A stretch of DNA of 64,000 nt, taken from assembly GCF_040958095.1 (NCBI RefSeq), contig NC_091209.1:11358895-11422894 (forward strand), written 5' to 3'. This DNA is from Procambarus clarkii (taxonomy: Eukaryota; Arthropoda; Malacostraca; Decapoda; Cambaridae). The number at the start of each line of letters is the position of its first letter. Positions within the stretch are counted from its first letter, which is position 1. A program made the position numbers and the translations under genes. Positions 11,600 to 23,400 of this stretch are shown piece by piece. A model generated the notes under the pieces. The model was not told where the DNA came from. It was given only the letters and a program-made list of their open reading frames with translations, and made no database searches.

Positions 11600-12290
11600 C
11601 ATCAAAGCAAAATAAAATGAAGAAAAACTGTTGTAAAAATTGATATTTATACTTTTAATGTTTTCCGTTGAGCGTGCCTTTGTGATTTCTGAGGTGAACG
11701 CTTTATTAAAAGGAGATTTGCAGACATTGAAAAGTGATATTAACTTCTGAAGTATGATGTCAGGCTACTTACTTCACCGACAAAACGCGGCTACAGTTCT
11801 TATTAAAAACAATCGTATTTGGGGAACAGCGCCAAAAGCCTTGCTGGATTAATACAAAATAGTAATGTTTGACTCAGTTGCTTAGCTATTTGTATAACTA
11901 TCTTATAACTATTAGTGTAAATTTGAAAGTTATGAAAGCCTTGTGGTATTTATTTATGAAAGCCTTGCAGTCATTAAATTATATTTTTCAACATGATTAT
12001 ATATTTTGGCTCTATTAACACTTCAATTAAATTCCCCACAATTGATGTTAAATTAACACTGACAAATGTGTCTTGATAATGTCAGTGACGCTCTGGACTC
12101 TGCCCCTCTCATTTAGACCGTTCACATCACTAACATGATATATTAAATTCACCAAACCTAACCTAACCGAGGACCCACGAATAGTAAACGGGACATCGCG
12201 TCAATTTTGAGAGCTGCTATGATTATTTAGTATATCAGTTCCTGGTCTTAGAAGATTTTTACGTCAAAATGCAACGAACTATTCGGTAGT
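11600..12290. other. AT-rich region without recognised features
   Basis: No open frame, tRNA or repeat family seen; a short CCTAACCTAACC at 12156 is too small to be telomeric. Confidence 0.5.
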
Positions 12291-12372
12291 TCAAACTCTC
12301 ACAAGTCAAGCCTGGCCTCAGACCGGGCTTGGGGAGTAGAATAACTCCCAGAACCCCCATCAAGCAGGTAGG
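12291..12372 (+). repeat. Second copy of the CATCAAGCAGGTA tail
   Basis: Matches 7200-7283 with small changes, including an extra GACCGG. Confidence 0.6.
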
Positions 12373-12636
12373 ACAGTTAGCTGGACTATGCTATACTGCT
12401 AGGATAATTCCAGTGTTGCTTGATTTCTAAACTACTTAAACGGCTGTAGAGCTATTCTTTATTTTTTTTTTCGAACTAATACCTCTTGAGGGCCTTATTA
12501 TTTGTCCAGTTTAAATTGGTATATTTGTTGGCTTCTGTCGCTACTGGCCGAGGACTGTGTACTCTAATTTATTACTATTTTTAAAGGCGTTATTAATTTT
12601 ATGAACTCTGGTTTAAATACCATGAGGTAGTTATCT

Positions 12637-12895
12637 TATCTTAAGGTTATCTTGAAATGATTTCAGGACTTAAGCGTCCCAGCGGCCCAGTCCTCGACCA
12701 GGCCTCCTTTTTTGTTACACATCCCCAGGAAGCAGCCCGTAGCAGCTTTCTAACTCAGATACTTATTTACTGCTAGGTGAACAGGGCATCAAGGTGGAAG
12801 AAACTCTGCCCATTTGTTTCCGCCTCCACCGGGGATCGAACCCGGAAGCTCAGGACTACGAATCCGAAGTACTGTCCACTCAGCTGTCAGGCCCC
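12637..12895 (-). mobile_element. SINE family A body with a different tRNA head
   Basis: The minus strand reads a tRNA-like head with GGTTCGATCCCCGG, then the same body (AAACAAATGGGC, CAGTAAATA) and the same tail (TCGAGGAC, GGGCCGC), ending AAGATAAC repeats. The head differs from the 1604 copy. Confidence 0.75.
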
Positions 12896-12962
12896 GTAAC
12901 TTCCTTCGTGGAAAAGACGATAGTGGTACACCTTGAGACTGACGATCGACTCTTAGGGCTGG

Positions 12963-13925
12963 TGTTACGGACCCGAGCCCGACGTTCGAGCACGGAGCAG
13001 TGACGACCGCGCCATCTATGGGTCAGCTCCCGAAACCAGTACACGAGGTGTACTGGCCACGAGGGCCAGTTTCCAGTCCTGTTCAGCTCACAACACAGCC
13101 GCCGCTGACCTCTGGTGAGGTGGTGCTCAGACAACAACGCCATCTATGGAGTGGATAGGTGGGCGTTTGGGTCTGAGCCTGTAAGTGAGGTGCTTTAGTG
13201 TATCCCTGTTATTGATGACGTGTCTGCTTACAGAGTCGACCTGGGACTGCTGTAAGGGAAGTTGAGTCAGTCTACCCAAGGCAGCCGTCTCGACACCAAG
13301 TGTTTTGCTGCAGCAGCTGTGAGTCGCCTCCCGGATGAACACTGTGGTGTTACCCTGCCTGTGAAGCGGCAGTTGAAGGATTGTCATACCCGGGACTGGC
13401 TGGTGGAGACGCTTAACCACTGGGGTATTGCGGAAAGGAGAGTGATCTGTGGTATCACACGAGGCTCCTGACTAGGGCGCTACCCTAGTATCGCTCGTGG
13501 AGTGGCCTAACCAGCGTTGCTGATTCGGAACCTGCCAGCCATCTGCTGGACTTGTGGTTGACGGCCTCCACGGCGGTGCCCCCAGTGGAAGTGTGTTTTG
13601 GCTGACCTGTGGCCGGGGTAGACTTAGCTTCTCGAAGGATTCGTCGTGAGGCCACGAGAGCACCGAGAGGATCCAAGGTCTTCAGAAGAAGAAGACAGTG
13701 TATTATAGTGTTTATACCCCCCCCCCGTGTAATCCTTTATATATATTTATTGGTGACGGTGATCATTATATTATATTAAGTTTTTAACTTTATTTCCCTT
13801 CCCCTTTTAATTTACTTGCGTTACGGATCACATCCCTTGAAAGCCACTACTGGCTTGGGGCCGGATACCCTTCCTCTAGCAACATCAGAGTAAGAACCCA
13901 GTTGCGACCCGAGAGGGCCGTAACA
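12963..13925. mobile_element. Solo LTR of an LTR retrotransposon
   Basis: Begins TGTTACGG and ends CCGTAACA, perfect inverted termini with TG...CA. It is flanked on both sides by GCTGG (12958-12962 and 13926-13930), a 5-bp target-site duplication. It is 963 bp long, with GC-rich body and an AT-rich TATA-like stretch near 13739. No internal region or second LTR is adjacent, so this is the product of LTR-LTR recombination. A Ty3-type origin is likely but not shown. Confidence 0.85.
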
Positions 13926-14325
13926 GCTGGTTGCCAGTCGTTTGATTTGGTGGTGGTGCTCTGATGCATGATGATTCAACAGAGGTCCTGCCACCGCAAA
14001 ACTGACGACTGAATAATATACAAACGCAGTGGCCTACATTAAGAAACACGAAGCTTCCGAATGTCACAGAGACACGTATTAAACATAGCCTCCCATGTTG
14101 GTTATAAACTTGGTTCGCAGACTAAATATAAATAGTTCAACCATTATCTCTTGACACGACCCATGTTTACTAGTTCCCCACCCCAACCCCTTCCTCTCAA
14201 CACGTACATGGCAAAAACAACTTAGATACCGAGCTTATCTAATGACAACACAACTACTGGTACTGATCCACTTTCGACACCAATCAATATAGAATAGTTG
14301 TAAGGCTATTTTCCACCAACATTTA

Positions 14326-14612
14326 TTTATTTATATTTATTTATTTATATACAGTATATACAAGAGTTCTTATATTCCTGTACAGCCACTAGCACGCATA
14401 GCGTTTCAGGCAGGTCCTGAATCCTATGTTCCCTGGAATACGACTCGCCAAATCGTTGTTACAACCAGGTACCCACTTTACTGTTGGGTTAACAGAGGCT
14501 ACAGTTAAGGATTGGCGCCCAGTAAATCCTCCCCGGCCAGGATATGAACCCAGGAATAATCGCTTGCGAAACGCCAGGCGAGTGTCTTACCACAATACCA
14601 CCTCGGGGACTA
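14326..14612 (-). mobile_element. tRNA-derived SINE, family B
   Basis: Reverse copy of the 54255 element, including the head (GGTTCATATCC) and the AAATAAATATAAATAAATA tail. Confidence 0.75.
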
Positions 14613-14825
14613 TATTAAAACTGTTGCTGTATTGCAACTGCAGTCATACATGTAAAATGTGTTGACAACTTACTAAAGCTAATTATAAATATTTCGGCCT
14701 AATAATGTGCAGACCACGAGCAAGCTTGGTGACACGTGAACAGCTTCGAATCTGAAATTGAAACATTAGTGAAGAACCTAGACCCAGTGACCAGAATTAT
14801 GGGTTCTCAGGAGTTCAATGTGCTG

Positions 14826-16742
14826 TGAGGGACCTGGTGAACACCGTGGAGTGAGGGGGGGGGGGCCTGGTGAACACCGTGGAGTGAGGGGGGGGGGGCT
14901 GGTGAACACCGTGGAGTGAGGGGGGGCCTGGTGAACACCGTGGAGTGAGGGGGGGGGTGCCTGGTGAACACCGTGGAGTGAGGGGGGGGCCTGGTGAACA
15001 CCGTGGAGGGAGGGGGGGCCTGGTGAACACCGTGGAGGGAGGGGGGGCCTGGTGAACACCGTGGAGTGAGGGGGGGGCCTGGTGAACACCGTGGAGTGAG
15101 GGGGGGGCCTGGTGAACACCGTGGAGTGAGGAGGGGGCCTGGTGAACACCGTGGAGTGAGGAGAGGGCCTGGTGAACACCACAGCGAGGAGCCTGGTGAA
15201 CACCGTGGAGTGAGGGGGGGGCCTGGTGAACACCGTGGAGTGAGGGGGGGCCTGGTGAACACCGTGGAGTGAGGGGGGGCCTGGTGAACACCGTGGAGTG
15301 AGGGGGGGCCTGGTGAACACCGTGGAGTGAGGGGGGGCCTGGTGAACACCGTGGAGTGAGGGGGGCCTGGTGAACACCGTGGAGTGAGGGGGGGGCCTGG
15401 TGAACACCGTGGAGTGAGGGGGGAGCCTGGTGAACACCGTGGAGTGAGGGGGGGGCCTGGTGAACACCGTGGAGTGAGGGGGGGCCTGGTGAACACCGTG
15501 GAGTGAGGGGGGGGGCCTGGTGAACACCGTGGAGTGAGGGGGGGGCCTGGTGAACACCGTGGAGTGAGGGGGGGGGCCTGGTGAACACCGTGGAGTGAGG
15601 GGGGGCCTGGTGAACACCGTGGAGTGAGGGGGGGGGCCTGGTGAACACCGTGGAGTGAGGGGGGGGCCTGGTGAACACCGTGGAGTGAGGGGGGTCTGGT
15701 GAACACCGTGGAGTGAGGGGGGGCATGGTGAACACCGTGGAGTGAGGGGGGGCCTGGTGAACACCGTGGAGTGAGGGGGGGCCTGGTGAACACCGTGGAG
15801 TGAGGGGGGGCCTGGTGAACACCGTGGAGTGAGGGGGGTCTGGTGAACACCACAGCGAGGAGCCTGGTGAACACCGTGGAGTGAGGGGGGCCTGGTGAAC
15901 ACCGTGGAGTGAGGGAGGGGGCCTGGTGAACACCGTGGAGTGAGGGGGGCCTGGTGAACACCGTGGAGTGAAGGAGGGGGCCTGGTGAACACCGTGGAGT
16001 GAGGGGGGGCCTGGTGAACACCGTGGAGTGAGGGAGGGGGCCTGGTGAACACCGTGGAGTGAGGGGGGGCCTGGTGAACACCGTGGAGTGAGGGGGGGCC
16101 TGGTGAACACCGTGGAGTGAGGGGGGGCCTGGTGAACACCGTGGAGTGAGGGGGGCCTGGTGAACACCACAGCGAGGAGCCTGGTGAACACCGTGGAGTG
16201 AGGGGGGGGCCTGGTGAACACCACAGCGAGGAGCCTGGTGAACACCACAGCGAGGAGCCTGGTGAACACCGTAGAGTGAGGGGGGGGGGGCTGGTGAACA
16301 CCACAGCGAGGAGCCTGGTGAACACCACAGCGAGGAGCCTGGTGAACACCACAGCGAGGAGCCTGGTGAACACCACAGCGAGGAGCCTGGTGAACACCGT
16401 GGAGTGAGGGGGGGGCCTGGTGAACACCACAGCGAGGAGCCTGGTGAACACCACAGCGAGGAGCCTGGTGAACACCACAGCGAGGGGCCTGGTGAACACC
16501 ACAGCGAGGGGCCTGGTGAACACCACAGCGAGGGGCCTGGTGAACACCACAGCGAGGGGCCTGGTGAACACCGCAGCGAGGGGCCTGGTGAACACCACAG
16601 CGAGGAGCCTGGTGAACACCACAGCGAGGAGCCTGGTGAACACCACAGCGAGGAGCCTGGTGAACACCACAGCGAGGGGCCTGGTGAACACCACAGCGAG
16701 GGGCCTGGTGAACACCACAGCGAGGGGCCTGGTGAACACCAA
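14826..16742. repeat. Large compound minisatellite in GIPC intron 1
   Basis: About 70 units share GCCTGGTGAACACC. Two unit classes exist: one of about 28 bp with GTGGAGTGAG and a run of 5-9 G, dominating 14830-16200, and one of 24 bp with ACAGCGAGGA/GG, dominating 16280-16740 next to the exon. Between 15170 and 16400 the two classes are interspersed. The array begins 35 bp inside the intron. The minus strand is stop-free in all three frames. Confidence 0.93.
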
Positions 16743-16774
16743 GCCAGACTGCCAGCAGACCTAACGGTACTCAC

Positions 16775-17017
16775 ATCCTCGGAGGGAATATCGTAGCATT
16801 CGGCGATCTTCTGGTAAAGTTCCTTGACATTTGTGAACCCGGAGATGATGCCAGTGGGGGAGCCGTGCGCCTGCTGGCAGTGGAAGACCAACTTGGGGCG
16901 TGTGACGGTGGACTCTGTGGGCGTGGTGTGGCCATTGGTGGGCGCCCTGGTGCTGGGGTGGTGGGCGTGCGTGTCCTCCACGCCATCCTCACGCTTCCTG
17001 GGTTTAAACAATGGCAT
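16775..17017 (-). CDS. GIPC: GIPC-family PDZ adaptor, first coding exon
   Basis: This is a partial gene: 81 codons, then a GTGAGT donor at 16774-16769 in phase 0. GIPC proteins are cytoplasmic adaptors whose PDZ domain binds receptor tails and whose C-terminus recruits myosin VI for endosome traffic (family knowledge). What is visible is the N-terminal GH1 region: a low-complexity start [10 protein letters not shown], then [17 protein letters not shown] at residues 40-56 and [13 protein letters not shown] at 61-73, which are hallmark GIPC/kermit segments. I chose the Met at 17017 because GIPC proteins begin MPL; an in-frame Met 14 codons upstream (17059) is possible. The PDZ and GH2 exons were not found to the left, so they probably lie beyond position 1. 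The following intron opens after 35 bp into a 1.9-kb minisatellite. Identity is confident; the invertebrate gene may carry another name, such as kermit. Confidence 0.88.
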
Positions 17018-17270
17018 GATGAGGGGGGAGGGGTCACGCGGGGCCCTCCACACTATCACACATGCGCTCTATGGCGCCGCACTCTCACACCAGACGGCGA
17101 CGCGTCAGCACCAGCAGCAGGAGCACTAGAGAAGGAGGCGCAGCAGCAGCGACAGCAGCTCCACACGGCAGCACTGGCGGCCTCGTACTGGGTGTCGGGA
17201 GGCCGCGGTGGGGCGGAGTTCCGGTCTGTTCCCCCGGTCACCCTCCCTATACTATCGTTCACTTCCACAT
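17018..17270 (-). promoter_or_regulatory. Likely 5'UTR and GC-rich proximal promoter of the GIPC gene
   Basis: The stretch immediately upstream of the GIPC start is the most GC- and CpG-rich non-satellite sequence nearby, with CTG-rich runs and no repeat-element signature. It falls abruptly into AT-rich DNA at about 17270. This is what a 5'UTR or CpG-type promoter would look like, but no TATA box or initiator is convincing and the transcription start is unknown. Confidence 0.4.
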
Positions 17271-17523
17271 ATCATCCTTTCCACCCCAACATATCCACAT
17301 ACATACTCTCTATACATATTTATACATTTCATTATCCCGTTCTTACACAAAGTAATATTATACTCACCGACGTGTGTGATATTATATTTTTTCTTAATAA
17401 TATTTCCATTATGAAATGAAATTTAATTTAACCCAAAGTTTTTGATACCTGGTCGCTGTGTTATGGAAAGCCCGTTAGAGTGTGTGGAGTACTGGAGCAG
17501 CTGTGGTGGGAGGCGAGACTTGT

Positions 17524-19090
17524 CTCCCTGCACACCTCCCCAGGTAATACTCCCTGCACACCTCCCCAGGTAATACTCCCTGCACACCTCCCCAGGTAAT
17601 ACTCCCTGTACACCTCCCCAGGTAATACTCCCTGTACACCTCCCCAAGTAATACTCCCTGCACACCTCCCCAGGTAATACTCCCTGTACACCTCCCCAAG
17701 TAATATTCCCTGCACACCTCCCCAGGTAATATTCCCTGCACACCTCCCCAGGTAATACTCCCTGCACACCTCCCCAGGTAATACTCCCTGCACACTTCCC
17801 CAGGTAATACTCTCCCTGCACACTTCCCCAGGTAATACTCTCCCTGCACACCTCCCCAGGTAATACTCCCTGTACACCTCCCCAGGTAATACTCTCCCTG
17901 TACACCTCCCCAGGTAATACTCCCTGCACACCTCCCCAGGTAATACTCTCCCTGCACACCTCCCCAGGTAATACTCCCTGCACACCTCCCCAGGTAATAC
18001 TCTCCCTGTACACCTCCCCAGGTAATACTCTCCCTGTACACCTCCCCAGGTAATACTCCCTGCACACCTCCCCAGGTAATACTCTCCCTGTACACCTCCC
18101 CAGGTAATACTCTCCCTGTACACCTCCCCAGGTAATACTCCCTGCACACCTCCCCAGGTAATACTCTCCCTGTACACCTCCCCAGGTAATACTCTCCCTG
18201 TACACCTCCCCAGGTAATACTCTCCCTGTACACCTCCCCAGGTAATACTCTCCCTGTACATCTCCCCAGGTAATACTCCCTGCACACCTCCCCAGGTAAT
18301 ACTCCCTGCACACCTCCCCAGGTAATACTCTCCCTGCACACCTCCCCAGGTAATACTCCCTGCACACCTCCCCAGGTAATACTCCCTGCACACCTCCCCA
18401 GGTAATACTCTCCCTACACACCTCCCCAGGTAATACTCTCCCTGCACACCACCCCAGGTAATACTCTCCCTGCACACCTCCCCAGGTAATACTCTCCCTG
18501 CACATCTCCCCAGGTAATACTCCCTGCACACCTCCCCAGGTAATACTCTCTGTACACCTCCCCAGGTAATACTCTCCCTGCACACCTCCCCAGGTAATAC
18601 TCTCCCTGCACACCTCCCCAGGTAATACTCTCCCTGCACACCTCCCCAGGTAATACTCTCCCTGCACACCTCCCCAGGTAATACGTCTCTCCCTGTACAC
18701 CTCCCCAGGTAATACTCTCCCTGTACACCTCCCCAGGTAATACTCCCTGCACACCTCCCCAGGTAATACTCTCCCTGTACACCTCCCCAGGTAATACTCT
18801 CCCTGCACACCTCCCCAGGTAATACTCCCTGCACACCTCCCCAGGTAATACTCTCCCTGTACACCTCCCCAGGTAATACTCTCCCTGCACACCTCCCCAG
18901 GTAATACTCTCCCTGTACACCTCCCCAGGTAATACTCTCCCTGCACACCACCCCAGGTAATACTCCCTGCACACCTCTCCAGGTAATACTCTCCCTGCAC
19001 ACCTCCCCAGGTAATACTCTCCCTGCACACCTCCCCAGGTAATACTCCCTGCACACCTCCCCAGGTAATACTCTCCCTGCACACCTCTAC
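17524..19090. repeat. 28/30-bp minisatellite made of acceptor-donor motifs
   Basis: About 53 units alternate between 28 bp (ATACTCCCTG) and 30 bp (ATACTCTCCCTG). Every unit carries CACACCTCCCCAGGTAATA on the plus strand. A pyrimidine-rich tract ending in CAG is joined directly to GTAATA. Variants include GCACAC/GTACAC and rare CCCCAAG. The minus-strand ORFs of 553, 531 and 296 codons come from this periodicity. Confidence 0.93.
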
Positions 19091-19094
19091 ACAA

Positions 19095-19860
19095 TTATTT
19101 TACAATCCGGGCTCTTTAAGTATTTGGACAATTCCTAGATAGGCTTATCCGTGCATATTAATCATTCAGACCAGCGCAGTCCTTTATATTACGCTGGAGA
19201 ACTGTAAATCATTTGCTGAGTTTTACATAGAAAATAAATATTATAGGTTTCGTTTCATCTCATAAAGTAATATTGTCCCTAAAATGTGAAACTTAATACA
19301 ATCAATATCGTAACTTAAGCTCTTAGAGGAAAGTTTAGCGTACTTTGTAAAATATACAAATACAGTAGTGTATTACTACTGTAAATTATCAATATAAGCT
19401 GATTCTCTGTATTTTATATACATAAAACGATTGTTATTATCGAATGGTCGCCTAAATGATCTAAATCACATTGTTTTTCCGAGGCGAAGATAATATAGTT
19501 ACATGTAAACTGAAGTGGGAGCCTAGTACCATTGTTTAATATGGAGGTCGTGTAGAGTTACGTCACACCGCCGCTGCTCAGATATTCTTGCTTATCATGT
19601 CTGGCTTTATCAGCTGATTGTCACTGACGGCTTCTGCAGCTCGCCATGTTTACCCTCCATGTTTACTGCCTCCAGCACTAGATGGCAGGGCGAGCCTTGG
19701 CCTCACACACCCGAACATGTGGCAACAATGTCGTATCCTTCATTGTCTTACCTAATAGTTTGCAGAACCGAGCCTCAACTCCGACACCACATTTTTCCAA
19801 ATGTTAGTTGTTTATTGCAATAATTTTAATGTCTTTATCTATTTATATCTATTTTAAAAA
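19095..19860. other. AT-rich region without recognised features
   Basis: Nothing recognised; 19520-19720 is less AT-rich (GCCATGTTTACCCTCCATG). Confidence 0.5.
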
Positions 19861-19864
19861 CTAT

Positions 19865-20600
19865 GCATTGAGAAGACCTGTAATTTTTCACCTTATAGTT
19901 CATTCCACTTGCTTACTGGCCATACATTGAAAAACTGCTTCCTCACGTACCTGTGGCTCATCCCAGTGTACTCGCCTAATTGTGCTTACAGGGGGTTGAG
20001 CTTTGGCTCTTTGGTCCCGCCTTTCAATCGTCAATCTACTGCTGTACTAGCTTCTCGAGCTCTATCATATCTACATTCGAAACTGTGTATGGAGTCAGCC
20101 TCCACCACATCACTGCCTAATGCATTCCACCTGTTAACTACTCTGACACTGAAAAGTTCTTTCTAACGTCTCTGTGGCTCATTTGGGTACTCGGCTTCCA
20201 CGCATGCACACCAGGGTGTCTAGCTTTCATGCTTGTCCTCTCTTTACTCTGCTGTTCAAGATAAACATCTTAATCATGTCTCCATGATTTCTCCCGTTTT
20301 CCAGTTATATTAGGTTCAGCTCCTTCAGTCTATCCCAAAAGCTTAGTCTCCTTAATCTTGTAGCAAACCTCAGTATTTTCTCAACTTCATATTGTGTTTT
20401 TGAGGTGGGGGTCCACGCTGGTACTGCATACTCTGACACTGGTGTGAAATATGCTGCATAGGGTTCTAAAAAGCTTCTTTAGTCTTATGGTCGCCAGCTT
20501 AGCATTTGCTGTTGAAGTAGTTTTACTTTCGTGTGATTCTGGGGATAGCTTTAGTGTTATGACTTCTCTAAGATCTGTTGTATACCACCCTGGTAAGTTC
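19865..20600 (-). pseudogene. LINE family 2, decayed 3' fragments
   Basis: Minus-strand homology to the 43228 copy: 3'UTR at 19965-20090, RT C-terminal remnants to about 20600, and a second partial piece at 19880-19960. Many stops and frameshifts. Confidence 0.7.
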
Positions 20601-20839
20601 ATTATATATATTGCTCCTTGGCACTCATTAATGGTCCTATACTCATGAGTATAGGACTATTAATGAGTTCCAAGGAGCATCTATGCAGGGATGCATTGGA
20701 GATCCTTAAGTGTCGCTTGTATAGGATTTTAGAAGCGTCTTCGTGGTAAGGTTCAGTCAGATTCTACAGCCTCTGGTTTGTCAAGGTCTTTTTTCTCTGA
20801 GTCTCTAGAGGAGTCCTTCTTCCCATGTGGCCAGTTGTT

Positions 20840-21240
20840 TCAGCTCCAATTTGAAGATCTCTTAAAAATTAAATTTAACTTTTCACATATTACTCCGTTA
20901 TTCGACAGTAATTCTGCACTTTCCTGGTAAGCCTCGCCTCCACACAATTTATCGTACTTCTCAACCTTATATAATTGTGTAGTAATCTTTGTTGGTCCAT
21001 AACTTTGTAGACTACATAGTTCTCGCATTGTTTGTGTCTTAATCTTTTACTCTAGGAATACTCGTTAATTGTTCTCGTTCTTATCTCTTTATTCTCCAAT
21101 GTCTTGTTTTTTCAAGGACTTTTTCCCATGCTTTCCTGCTAATGGCTTTAATTTTCTTACATTGCCTATAGCACCATGGGCTGTCTTGTCTTGGTACGCT
21201 GTCTCTCTGGTGGCCAATGTTCCTCCCTTTTGCCTTTAAA
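20840..21240 (-). pseudogene. LINE ORF2 upstream remnants
   Basis: The minus strand reads GPTKITTQLYKVEKYDKLC and a piece RPWCYRQCKKIKAISRKAW, typical of the linker between endonuclease and reverse transcriptase. It belongs with the fragment at 19865-20600, with the catalytic part deleted. Confidence 0.55.
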
Positions 21241-21540
21241 TATTAGTGTTATAAATTCCATCATGTTTTGTATTGATTTGTCCCTTCTATTTCCCTGCGG
21301 ATTCTCGGTAATTATGATTATTTTCCTCGTCGTTACCGGTATGTTTTCGTTATTTTTTCCTAGTTCCCCTTTCGATAAAGCAGCTCATTGTTCTCTCTGA
21401 TATGTTTTTACCTCTATTTGTTTTTAACTGGGCGCACTCCTCTGGCGAGCCACGTTCCAACCTGATTTATAAATGTATAGTAATTTAATAGTTCAAGTAC
21501 ATTATGTATGGTCTACGTTGTCGGCTCACACCCTGACAGG

Positions 21541-21715
21541 TTAAATTTCCCTGTCAGGACAGAGACGATTGGGCACGTTTCCTGTCACTTGGTGCATCTG
21601 TTCACCCAGCAGATAGATACCGGGGAGTTAGATAATTGTTGTGGGTTAATTGCATGCTTGGGAAGATCAGTGGTTGGTCTAAGTACAGACTTTTTGTCCC
21701 CAATAACGGACAAGC
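21541..21715 (+). repeat. SINE-like repeat, family E
   Basis: GGACAGAGACGATTGGGCAC and TCTGTTCACCCAGCAGATAG resemble 38900-38960. Confidence 0.5.
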
Positions 21716-21939
21716 TAGCAACGGGATGAATAAAATAAAATTTTTATTTAAGTTACGCCTGTACACGTTCTATTTTAGAGTTGTCAAAGAAAATGAAATA
21801 TTTTATGTAAAACTAAAATCAATAAAGAGACCCTTCAGATGAACCACAATGATCTCTGGTAAAATACAATCGTCTTCTAGTCACTAATTTCACAAGCAAT
21901 ATTTACCTGATGACCACTACATATAAACAAGGAATACAG

Positions 21940-21946
<7 letters not shown>

Positions 21947-22032
<86 letters not shown>

Positions 22033-22050
22033 ATACATACACACACACAC
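21947..22050. repeat. (AT)n microsatellite ending in (AC)n
   Basis: AT repeats to 22035, then ACATACACACACACAC. Confidence 0.95.
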
Positions 22051-22579
22051 ACCAAGCAAGATACACCTTGCTTGATCGGTGTACATTGATATCACTCTGT
22101 ATTTATTTACAGAGTTACAAACTTTTGGTGCCCCATATATGTGTAATTCAAAATATAAATAATAATAAACAGCAAAATACAATTATATTTTACGAAATGA
22201 AGCAAAACTTAGAGTAAGATAGAAAATAATGTTTATTTTTGTATACTTTCACTTCACTTATTTACCTGAGGGATCACTTACACTCTAGTAGCCTCATGAG
22301 GACAAGATGCTGGCGGTTTGTCAAAGGTCACCCCATTTGTTCTGATGATTTTATCAAGTTGGATTTTGACATTCAGCAGTGTTTTGACATGTACGGCCTT
22401 CTGCGGGTAGGCGGTTCCATTGGTTGGCTTTTCTGTTCGTGTACCCATTGTTAATTAATACTTGAAGACTTGTGTCCAGTTCCTGGTATATGTTATGGCA
22501 GTCGGAACAATGAGTAAGGGGCTCCGCATATAATGAGTTTATCACACTAGTCTTGTATCTGTCTGGGTATTCGGAGTGA

Positions 22580-22583
22580 CCAT

Positions 22584-22630
<47 letters not shown>

Positions 22631-22735
22631 TATACAAGAAGGTACATTGGGATTGTGAGGATACATAGCATAGTAATTACATTCTTGTAAAGCCACTAGT
22701 ACGCGCAGCGTTTCGGGCAGAAATACCATTCTGTC
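22580..22735 (-). repeat. ATTT microsatellite and GCGTTTCGGGC repeat end
   Basis: ATTT repeats at 22580-22632, then ATACAAGAAGGTACATTGGG, AAAGCCACTAGTACGCGCAG and CGTTTCGGGCAG. Related to 55093, 46009 and 46981. Confidence 0.7.
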
Positions 22736-22739
22736 AGTC

Positions 22740-22955
22740 AGTAGTCAATCCTCGTGACCGAAGAGGATTGACTAGGCACCAGTCCTTAACTGCACGCTTC
22801 TGTTCATCCAGCAGTGAATGGGTACCTGGTTGTTAATCGATTTTGGCAGGTTTCCCGATTCCAGGGAACATAGGATTAAGGATCTGCCCGAAACGCTATG
22901 CGTGCTAGTGACTTGACAACAATGTAAGAACTCTTGTATATATAAATAGAAAAAT
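22740..22955 (+). mobile_element. SINE family B, headless copy
   Basis: GAGGATTGACTAGGCACCAG through CCCGAAACGCTATGCGTGC to TATATATAAATA. The tRNA head is replaced by the inverted 3' part of a related element at 22580-22735. Confidence 0.7.
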
Positions 22956-23265
22956 CATGCACATTCCAATATTGGCTTGGTTAGTATAAACATCTATGGT
23001 GGAGGTGTTGTCTTTGGTTCTCACGTAGACATCAAGGAAAGGTAGTGTATCATTGATGCCTGGTTCATGGGGTAAAGTTAAGCACTGAGTGTTGGGTAAG
23101 TAGATCCTTTAATTCACACATATATATATCATCGATGTATCTGCAGTAGATGTGAGGTATTTATGTAGTTTTGAAGATGGTGTCTTTTAGTGTTCCCATA
23201 AAAAAGTTATCAAAAGAACTCTTAGTGGAGGACCCTGTGACTACTCCGTCTATCTAGTAGTAGAG

Positions 23266-23400
23266 TAAATTTTATTCAGGAAAGTACATACATAGTTGAT
23301 TTACAAACATAATGTTGGATTTATTGATAGAGCTTGTACATACAATACCTGAAACCACTAATAGGCATAGCGTTGCGGGCAAGAAATCTGTGCATACATG
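23266..23400. repeat. Dispersed repeat, GCGTT(T/G)CGGGC family
   Basis: TTTTATTCAGGAAAGTACATACATAG to GCATAGCGTTGCGGGC. Confidence 0.6.

Noticed and set aside
12155-12170. Telomeric CCTAA repeats
   Set aside because: Only two units, within chance for AT-rich DNA.
14778-17059. ORFs of 750, 654 and 484 codons on the minus strand
   Set aside because: They are minisatellite read-through in all three frames. Only the first 81 codons after 17017 are GIPC coding sequence.
17423-19094. ORFs of 553, 531, 296 and 226 codons on the minus strand
   Set aside because: Pure 28/30-bp repeat translation with all frames open; no start context, domain or splice support.
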